Positions 7,559-13,747 of a stretch of 36,441 nt of DNA are shown here, piece after piece (the stretch's first letter is position 1; each line of letters begins with the position of its first letter). A program made the position numbers and the translations under genes. The notes under the pieces were generated by a model. That model was not told the DNA's origin. It made no database searches and worked only from the letters and a program-made list of their open reading frames with translations. This DNA is from Nitrospinota bacterium (GTDB lineage Bacteria; Nitrospinota_A; UBA7883; JACRGQ01): contig JACRGQ010000036.1 in NCBI GenBank assembly GCA_016217735.1, positions 1 through 36,441 on the forward strand, read 5' to 3'.

Positions 7559-9361
7559 TTGAAAAAAAAGCTATTTTCTTTATTGACTCTTTCCGCCGCG
7601 CTGGTTGCCCTTAACCTGCCCGCGGAAGCGAAAAAGACTATCCTTACGGATAAAGACGCGCGCGACTGGCACGTCGTTGCCCCGCAGGATAGCGATTACC
7701 CGTTGCGCGACTACGCCATCCTGTACGATGCAGGCGGCACTGACGGCGCCCTCGGGGTTATAGGTATTCCTTCCATGAAGACGTACCGCCACATCAAGTG
7801 CGGCACCGACCTTCACAACTTCCCGTTCTCCGGCTCCAACGCGGGTAACAACAACGGTACGCCCGATGGCAAGTACCTGTATGTTTCCGACAAGGGCGCG
7901 GACACGATCGCTGAAGTGAACCTGCAGACCGGCTGGGTGGAGCGCCTTTTCGCTTTGCCGAAACCGTTCGGCATTCACCACAGCGCGGCTTTGTCCCCTA
8001 ACGGCAAATACCTGTTTGCCACCGGCGAACTCACCGGCAAAATGCTGAAACTGCGGCTTTCCGACGGCGCGACGACGGTTCTTGATATACCGCCGGCCCC
8101 CAGCGCACCGGACTACCCGGATACCAGCAAAGACGGAAAGTACGTCTTCTCGGGCAACTACTATCACTCCGCGGTCATGGTGTTCAGCCAGGATCCGTTC
8201 AAGCTGATCAAGGAAATCCCGGTCGGAAAAAATCCGCACGGCACCAACGTCAGCCCGACGAACCGGATGGTATCGGTTTGCGACAAGCTCTCCGCCACGA
8301 TCTCCATCATCGACGTGGATCAACTGCGCGTGCGCAAGGTTATTCCGGTAGGCGCCGGTCCCCTGCACAACCAGTTCGACACCCTCGGGAAATACGTCTA
8401 CAACTCCTGCTTCGTGTCGGACTCCACTTCGAAGACCGACGTGATGCGTATGCAGTTGGTTGACGAATTCCCGATCCACTACCGCTGCGGTCACAACTCG
8501 ATCGCTCCGGACGATGCGTACTACATGTCCCAGAACAAGTTCTCCACCGGCCTGTTTACCCCGACCGGCATCATCTTTGCCGTTAACTTCGAGGAACAGG
8601 ATATCGACGAAACCAGCCCGACTTACGGCAAATCCGTTAAGCTGATGCCGGTTGACGGCGAGCCGCACGAGGGCCGCCAGATATTTGCCACGTACATCCA
8701 GAGATGGAATACGGGTAAAGGTGAAGATCTGTTTGAAAAGGGCTACGATCTCGGCGACTATCACGTCAGCTTCGGCGAAAAAGGCCGGCCGGGTCTTCCC
8801 GCGAACCAGCACCCGCAGCTCGAGCCGGTTCACACGGCCGACAGTAACCGCACTTGGATTCCCCGCGACGACGGCAAGCCCGGCGTGACGAAGGAAGGCG
8901 ATGTGTACGTTGTCAGGGTAAAAGGCTTCTCCTACGGCTATGTGCCCCGCTTCATCCACGTCCCCAAGGGCGCGAAAGTCCGCTTGATCTATACCAATAT
9001 AGACAAGGCGGCCGGTCTTACCAAGAACCCGGACGTTACCATGGGCTTCACGGCCGCTGGTTACTACGGTCCCCGGACGATGGTATTCGCCGTTCGTGGC
9101 ATGTCCGCGGTAAACGAGTTCGTGGCCGATAAGGCCGGCGAATTCGAATATTACTGCCAGCAGTTCTGCGGACCGTTGCATCTCGAAATGCGCGGCACGT
9201 TGTTCGTTGATCCTCCGGGCGGCAAAGCCTCCATGGGCGTCGGCGATTACGACGAGATGTCCAAGCAAGAGACCATGCTTGCACCGCAGGAACACAAGTG
9301 GATCGTCGGCACCAACAAGCTGATGAACACCTTGCAGGAAGGCAAAGAACCGGTCATTTAA
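7559..9361 (+). CDS. Divergent nitrous-oxide-reductase-like protein (NosZ-like), Sec type
   Basis: 600 residues. A Sec signal peptide (about 1-24) stands where clade I NosZ has a Tat signal. Residues about 45-390 form a seven-bladed propeller and 440-555 a cupredoxin. In NosZ the propeller binds the CuZ cluster, where N2O is reduced to N2. Matching segments here are DLHN (H86), FGIHH (H140, H141), NPHG (H227), GPLH (H270), CGHN (H312) and GEPH (H370): seven histidines, but N87 replaces the second histidine of the usual HH pair and H141 is extra. The cupredoxin has C533-x3-C537-x3-H541-x2-M544, but the first CuA histidine (DLTHGF in NosZ) is M495 (DVTMGF) and the Trp between the cysteines is Gln. 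Start is TTG with GGAGGGGGTGG upstream. Activity on N2O is inferred; the family fold is near certain. Confidence 0.85.
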   Translation: MKKKLFSLLTLSAALVALNLPAEAKKTILTDKDARDWHVVAPQDSDYPLRDYAILYDAGGTDGALGVIGIPSMKTYRHIKCGTDLHNFPFSGSNAGNNNGTPDGKYLYVSDKGADTIAEVNLQTGWVERLFALPKPFGIHHSAALSPNGKYLFATGELTGKMLKLRLSDGATTVLDIPPAPSAPDYPDTSKDGKYVFSGNYYHSAVMVFSQDPFKLIKEIPVGKNPHGTNVSPTNRMVSVCDKLSATISIIDVDQLRVRKVIPVGAGPLHNQFDTLGKYVYNSCFVSDSTSKTDVMRMQLVDEFPIHYRCGHNSIAPDDAYYMSQNKFSTGLFTPTGIIFAVNFEEQDIDETSPTYGKSVKLMPVDGEPHEGRQIFATYIQRWNTGKGEDLFEKGYDLGDYHVSFGEKGRPGLPANQHPQLEPVHTADSNRTWIPRDDGKPGVTKEGDVYVVRVKGFSYGYVPRFIHVPKGAKVRLIYTNIDKAAGLTKNPDVTMGFTAAGYYGPRTMVFAVRGMSAVNEFVADKAGEFEYYCQQFCGPLHLEMRGTLFVDPPGGKASMGVGDYDEMSKQETMLAPQEHKWIVGTNKLMNTLQEGKEPVI

Positions 9362-9400
9362 TTGACAGGTTTGAGTTCTTCTGCCTGATTGGCGGTATAA

Positions 9401-9438
9401 AGAGGGGCCGGTTGCAAAACCGGCCCCTCTATTTTTTG
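9401..9438 (+). terminator. Strong intrinsic terminator after the NosZ-like gene
   Basis: Perfect 13-bp stem (AGAGGGGCCGGTT / AACCGGCCCCTCT) with a GCAA tetraloop, followed by ATTTTTTG. It separates the NosZ-like gene from the cytochrome b operon. Confidence 0.95.
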
Positions 9439-9456
9439 TTGCGGAACATTGCTTAC

Positions 9457-9480
9457 ACGATGTAGTATACGTTGCATCGT
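9457..9480 (+). promoter_or_regulatory. Inverted repeat upstream of the lipoprotein gene
   Basis: ACGATG, twelve bases, CATCGT: a 6-bp inverted repeat between the terminator and the start codon at 9506. It may be an operator for the operon 9506-17097. I see no convincing -35/-10 pair, so this rests on symmetry and position only. Confidence 0.35.
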
Positions 9481-9505
9481 TGAATTACGGGGGATCGTTT
9501 AAGTT

Positions 9506-10006
9506 ATGAAGTTTGTTATGCGGGCGTTTGTTTGTTTAATTCTGGCGGCAGCCGTCTCTCCCGGATGCACAAAAAAATCGGCTAATTTTCCCGAGACAAC
9601 ACCTGAACTAGTCGCCACCCGGTTCTTCAAGCTTCTGGCGGATGGCGGACGTCTTGCCAATCAGGAAGCGTTTAAAATGGTATCCACAAAATATGGCGTG
9701 GTAAGCATCGACTCGTTCAGAAAATGGACGGAAAACATCGGATCGTCGAAGTCAAAGATTAAAGTGGCTCAGACGATTCTTCCGAAAGAGCCGAACAAAA
9801 ATGGCGACTGGGTCGCGGTGGTGAAACTGGAAGTGAGCTCACCATCGCTATTTGACGCCGATTTCACCACTTCAAGCCAGATGAATCTCATTCTTGATGA
9901 AAAGGCCGGTGAGTGGCAAGTGGATTTCAATGCTGAAACGATAGACGAAACGGCATTCATGAAAGACACCGCGGGCGCAAATAGCGCGGAAGCGGCTGCA
10001 AAATAA
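9506..10006 (+). CDS. Predicted lipoprotein of unknown function
   Basis: 166 residues. The hydrophobic N terminus ends in AVSPGC, a lipobox-like cleavage site at Cys21, so the mature protein is probably lipid-anchored in the periplasm. The rest (TPELVATRFFKLLADGG, then a strand-rich region ending WQVDFNAETIDETAF) resembles the small cone-shaped NTF2-like/DUF4878 lipoproteins, whose roles are mostly unknown; the match is only a general one. A GGGGGA is about 12 bases upstream of the ATG, rather far. It opens the operon that carries the cytochrome b genes; the next start codon is eight bases after its stop. Confidence 0.75.
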   Translation: MKFVMRAFVCLILAAAVSPGCTKKSANFPETTPELVATRFFKLLADGGRLANQEAFKMVSTKYGVVSIDSFRKWTENIGSSKSKIKVAQTILPKEPNKNGDWVAVVKLEVSSPSLFDADFTTSSQMNLILDEKAGEWQVDFNAETIDETAFMKDTAGANSAEAAAK

Positions 10007-10014
10007 GGCACACC

Positions 10015-10647
10015 ATGAAAAAAATTATCGGATGGATTGACGAACGCCTTGGAATTGTCCAATTCTACCACAATCAGGTGGCATTTGAGCTGCCTGAAAG
10101 CGTTACCTTATGGCATTTTTTTAGCGGCCTAACCATCGGTTGTGTAGGTATCCAGTTTCTGACCGGTTTCTACATGGTCATGTACTATGTTCCGGAACCG
10201 AATCTTGCCCACCAAAGCATCCGGGAGATGTGCCAGCTATCCAACTTTGGCGCGTTGATGCGAAACCTGCACCGCTGGAGCGCGACATTCGGCGCCCTTT
10301 TCGTCATGCTGCATGTTTTTCACACGATGGGAAGAAAAGCGTATAAAAGCCCCCGCGAACTGAATTGGTTCACCGGCCTCGTCTTGGGGGTGATTTTTCT
10401 TCTTTTTCTTATAACCGGCATTATCGCGCCGTGGGACTGGAGAAGCTATTGGGAACTGATCATATGGGCCGACTGGGTTGACCTGATTCCGGTGGTCGGC
10501 AATTGGCTGAAAGGTCTCATTTTGGGATCGTTCACCCTTGGCCGTAATTTTGCGGTGCATATCATTATGTTGCCGATATTGTTTTTCGCCGTTCTTTTTG
10601 TCCATATTGTATTGATGCGGCGGCTTGGAATGGCCAAGAAAGTATGA
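10015..10647 (+). CDS. Cytochrome b (b6/N-terminal domain type) of a bc-type complex
   Basis: 210 residues with four membrane helices. Two pairs of bis-histidine haem b ligands are visible: H86 and H100 (LHRWSATFGALFVMLHVFH), H182 and H196. The 14/14 spacing fits bacterial and mitochondrial cytochrome b; b6 has 14/15. The N-terminal FELPESVTLWHFFSGLT and TGIIAPWDW segments are typical of split cytochrome b6-like subunits. With the next gene it should oxidise quinol at the membrane and send electrons to the periplasm. A Rieske protein, the usual partner, is not in the window. The location between the NosZ-like gene and two propeller genes suggests it supplies electrons to the copper enzyme. 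Confidence 0.92.
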   Translation: MKKIIGWIDERLGIVQFYHNQVAFELPESVTLWHFFSGLTIGCVGIQFLTGFYMVMYYVPEPNLAHQSIREMCQLSNFGALMRNLHRWSATFGALFVMLHVFHTMGRKAYKSPRELNWFTGLVLGVIFLLFLITGIIAPWDWRSYWELIIWADWVDLIPVVGNWLKGLILGSFTLGRNFAVHIIMLPILFFAVLFVHIVLMRRLGMAKKV

Positions 10648-10672
10648 ACTGGCAAATAGGGGGAATCCAGCC

Positions 10673-11389
10673 ATGAACGATACAAACGCCGGTAAGAAAC
10701 GGGGATTATTCTGGTGGCCCACTTACCTGTTGATCCTTTCGATCATTATGGCCGCCTTGGTTGTGGTAATGGTCTATCTTTCGATCAAATATCCGGTGCC
10801 GTATTTGGCCCCCGACGAAGTCCCGATGCCGGACGAAGGTGAGAACATTCCCGGTCCCGAATGGATATTCCTGCTTTTCTGGCAGGGCTTTTGGTATTTT
10901 GGCGGCAGCATGAAAAAATTCCTTGTTTGGATGCCGGTCATTCCGATCTTGATGTTGGTATTTTTTATTTTTTTGCCGGCTATGTCCAAGGTGCCGTTTG
11001 ACCGCATACCGGGACTTAAGAATCTGATTGAAAAGGCAAGGGGATTGAAGCCTGGGCTTATAAGAAGCTTTACTTTTGCCTTGCCCGCGGTGATATTCGC
11101 TTTCGTTATTCTTATCGGGGTTTATAAGAGCGGTCATCAGGCAAAAGTCCTTGGTTGCGATTCGTGCCACAACGCCGCGATGGGGTCGAGAATGGACAAG
11201 GCCCCCGCGAACGTGGCGAAGTATTATGCAACGGAACGCGCGCTGCAAATCGGGGTTGGCAAGTATCGGGCCGGCAAACTTCTCGCCGAAGGCGACACAA
11301 GCGGAGAAGCAAGCAGGGATGAAGGGCAGGGATACAAGGACGCAAATTGGCAAATGAGGCACATGTATGAACCTACGTTCACCTGGTAG
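10673..11389 (+). CDS. Cytochrome b subunit IV fused to a c-type cytochrome domain
   Basis: 238 residues. The first 155 form three membrane helices with PEWI (62-65), a variant of the PEWY motif of the quinol-oxidation site. The C-terminal 80 residues hold one haem c site, C162-D-S-C165-H166. Fusion of the b-type subunit IV to a cytochrome c gives a direct exit path from quinol to the periplasm. ATG at 10673 was chosen because ATAGGGGG precedes it; a TTG at 10625 overlaps the previous gene and would add 16 polar residues. The cytochrome c part ends in RHMYEPTFTW, where Met is a possible sixth haem ligand. The next gene starts inside its last codons (23-base overlap), so translation is probably coupled. 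Confidence 0.9.
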   Translation: MNDTNAGKKRGLFWWPTYLLILSIIMAALVVVMVYLSIKYPVPYLAPDEVPMPDEGENIPGPEWIFLLFWQGFWYFGGSMKKFLVWMPVIPILMLVFFIFLPAMSKVPFDRIPGLKNLIEKARGLKPGLIRSFTFALPAVIFAFVILIGVYKSGHQAKVLGCDSCHNAAMGSRMDKAPANVAKYYATERALQIGVGKYRAGKLLAEGDTSGEASRDEGQGYKDANWQMRHMYEPTFTW

Positions 11390-12602
11390 CATTTCCCGGC
11401 GGACGTTTAAACCCCTATCCCTTTTGACCTCGGCGGGGTTGACGTTCTTGTTGGCCTTTACCGGAGCCGCGCGGGCTGCGGACGCGCCGGCAACGGGCCT
11501 CGGCGTAAAAGTAAAGCCGAAAATCACCGCCATCGCTCCAAAGGAAGTTAAAGGCGATGTGCGCATCGTTCAATATCCCGTGCCTTCCCGTTACGCCACG
11601 CCGTATGGCATAGCGGTGGACTCCAAAGACAGGGTATGGTGTACATTGATGAGCGCCAACTCGCTGCTCAGTCTTGACCCCGCGAAGGGCGAGTTCAAAA
11701 CTTACCGGATACCTTCCACCGAAGGGTTGCCGGAATCAGACTGGAAATACGACTCCAAAAACAGGACATCGCCGGATAAAGCCTACAACGTTTACAGTGT
11801 CGGCAGCCCCGGCAATGTGATCGTGGGGAAAAACGATATCATCTGGTTTGTGATGCATTTGGGCAACAGTATTGTCCGGTTCGATCCGGCCACCGAGGAA
11901 TTCACCGAATTTCTCTTGCCGACCAAAAACGGCCAGCCGTATGATTTGGCAGAAGATTTTCGCGGCCGGATATGGTTTGTGGAAAAGAACGGTTCGAAGT
12001 TCGGGTTCCTTGACACCGCTAATAAGAAAATAACCGAAATACCGCTTCCGGCCGGAAGCCAGTTGATGGGGATCGCGGTGGATGCCGCCGGGATTGTTTA
12101 CCTGAGCGAAGTCAGCAACAACTATATCGGCAAGTATGAACCGGAAACCCGGAAATTCAGGCAATTCCCGATTCCCGCGGTGAAGGCGCAGCCGGGGAAG
12201 ATGCAGTTCGGTAAAGCGGGGATGCTTTGGTTTTGTGCATTGCACTCCAAGCAGATCGGCGTTCTTTATACCGACAAAGGATTGTTTGGGCTGACCGAAC
12301 CGCCGGGCTACAATGCCGCTCCGCAAGCCATTGCTCCGGCCAAAGACGGGTATATCTGGTACATTGACAGCATGATGAACACTATCGGGTATTTTGACCA
12401 GCAGGCCGTCAGTTTCGGTACCTTCGAGCTTCCTTCGATGGGCGCCCAGCCGATGAGCATCGCCATCGATTCGAAAGGGGATGTCTGGTTTACCGAAAGC
12501 GACAGGGGCGCAAATCAGATATCAATGCTGATCCGTTCATCGGTTCCCAAAGGCAATGCGTTGCCCCACGTCCATGCGGCCCCTGGCGGCCATGCCCATT
12601 AA
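11367..12602 (+). CDS. Tat-exported seven-bladed propeller protein (Vgb/streptogramin-lyase-like) with His-rich tail
   Basis: 411 residues. The N terminus carries SRRTFKP followed by a hydrophobic stretch ending ARA near 37, a good twin-arginine signal, so it may be folded or loaded with cofactor before export. The mature part has seven repeats of about 42 residues of the type AIDSKGDVWFTE...N.I..FDP, characteristic of the virginiamycin B lyase (COG4257) beta-propellers. The His and Glu residues used for antibiotic cleavage in Vgb are not evident, so a resistance role is unlikely. The C terminus is HVHAAPGGHAH, a possible copper or nickel site. Its start overlaps the cytochrome gene. A part in copper supply to, or electron transfer with, the NosZ-like enzyme is inferred from context. 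Confidence 0.85.
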   Translation: MNLRSPGSISRRTFKPLSLLTSAGLTFLLAFTGAARAADAPATGLGVKVKPKITAIAPKEVKGDVRIVQYPVPSRYATPYGIAVDSKDRVWCTLMSANSLLSLDPAKGEFKTYRIPSTEGLPESDWKYDSKNRTSPDKAYNVYSVGSPGNVIVGKNDIIWFVMHLGNSIVRFDPATEEFTEFLLPTKNGQPYDLAEDFRGRIWFVEKNGSKFGFLDTANKKITEIPLPAGSQLMGIAVDAAGIVYLSEVSNNYIGKYEPETRKFRQFPIPAVKAQPGKMQFGKAGMLWFCALHSKQIGVLYTDKGLFGLTEPPGYNAAPQAIAPAKDGYIWYIDSMMNTIGYFDQQAVSFGTFELPSMGAQPMSIAIDSKGDVWFTESDRGANQISMLIRSSVPKGNALPHVHAAPGGHAH

Positions 12603-12622
12603 ATCCGGATAAAGAACTTCCC

Positions 12623-13747
12623 ATGGCGTTTTCGGCATATTCAAATCGCGGTTGCCACAGCGTGCCGCTTCAGCGGCGTTTGATGATGGGACGGTTGACC
12701 GGCTTGGCAAACGGTTCGGCTTTCAAGGGAATCCTGTTGGCCTTGATGTTGTCGGTTGCCGCCGCTCCGGTGGCGCGCGGCTATGAGCTGATAACAGAGT
12801 ACGATATCCCGCAAAAAGAGAGCTATCCCACCGCCATTACCTCCACGGCGGATGGCAAAATCTGGTTTATCGAATTCAATGCCAACGCGCTGGTAAGTTT
12901 CGATACTGAGTCGGGCGTAATGAAGGAATTTCCCATTCTTTCGGGTAAAAGCCACGCCATGGATATCGCCGCTGACGGAAACGGCATCCTGTGGGTGGCG
13001 GAGCAGGATGTCAACGTGATAGGGAGGTTCGATCCCCGGACGGGAACTTTTAAGGAGTATCTGATTCCATTCAAGGACGTCAACCCGATCGTGGTGTATG
13101 CCGCGCGTAACGGTGATATATGGACACTTGGCTGGAATAACAACATGCTGGTTCGTTTCCGGCCCGGCACCGAAAAATTCGACAACTTCCATATTCCGAC
13201 GCCGAACAGCAGCAGTTTTGATCTGACGGAGGATCACGCCGGCAACATATGGTTCGTCGAACGTGGCGGCAACAAGATCGCCATGTTCAACCCCGAAAAA
13301 AAGAAGTTCCGCGAGTGGGCCTTGTCGGAGTCCATACAGTCCCCCCTTGGCACGGCGATCGATTCCAAAGGGATGGTCTGGTACCTCAAAATGGTCGACA
13401 ACATGATTGTGCGTTTCGATCCGAAAACGGCGAAGCAAGAGACTTTCGACATGCCGAAAAACAAGGGAACCAAGGAAATAGCGATAGACCAATCGGATAA
13501 CATCTGGATGGTTCAACACACCGATAACAGGTTGCTCCGCTTCAACACCAAAACCGCCACGATGCAAACTTTCGATCTCGCCGAAGGGGAATCGAAGCCG
13601 AACTCCCTGGCGATAGACCACAAGGGGCGTGTTTGGTTTACCGAATCCGGCACCGGGAAACTAGGCATGCTGGACACCGCAAAGCTGCTTGACGAAAAGA
13701 GAAAGATGCGGGTTAAGATAAAGACCACCGAGAAACTATTCAGGTGA
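12623..13747 (+). CDS. Second seven-bladed propeller protein (Vgb-like), secreted
   Basis: 374 residues. Seven propeller repeats can be counted, with signatures such as GKIWFIE, GILWVAE, GDIWTLG, GNIWFVE, GMVWYLK, DNIWMVQ and GRVWFTE at about 42-residue intervals. A hydrophobic segment ending VARG (about 37-53) is a Sec signal. The stated ATG gives an unusually long n-region; the ATG at 12683 would make a normal signal peptide and may be the true start. Neither has a strong ribosome site. No His-rich tail and no metal motif is visible. It is related to the preceding propeller but clearly divergent, so the pair is an old duplication or two separate gains. Function unknown. Its stop overlaps the next GTG start. 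Confidence 0.82.
   Translation: MAFSAYSNRGCHSVPLQRRLMMGRLTGLANGSAFKGILLALMLSVAAAPVARGYELITEYDIPQKESYPTAITSTADGKIWFIEFNANALVSFDTESGVMKEFPILSGKSHAMDIAADGNGILWVAEQDVNVIGRFDPRTGTFKEYLIPFKDVNPIVVYAARNGDIWTLGWNNNMLVRFRPGTEKFDNFHIPTPNSSSFDLTEDHAGNIWFVERGGNKIAMFNPEKKKFREWALSESIQSPLGTAIDSKGMVWYLKMVDNMIVRFDPKTAKQETFDMPKNKGTKEIAIDQSDNIWMVQHTDNRLLRFNTKTATMQTFDLAEGESKPNSLAIDHKGRVWFTESGTGKLGMLDTAKLLDEKRKMRVKIKTTEKLFR

Noticed and set aside
7580-9295. 571-residue open frame on the minus strand opposite the NosZ-like gene
   Set aside because: Antisense shadow with no ribosome site and no recognisable motif; the plus-strand frame shows clear NosZ homology.
11367-13747. Propeller proteins as streptogramin (virginiamycin B) lyases giving antibiotic resistance
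   Set aside because: The repeats match the fold, but the catalytic His/Glu residues are not evident and the genes sit in a respiratory operon.
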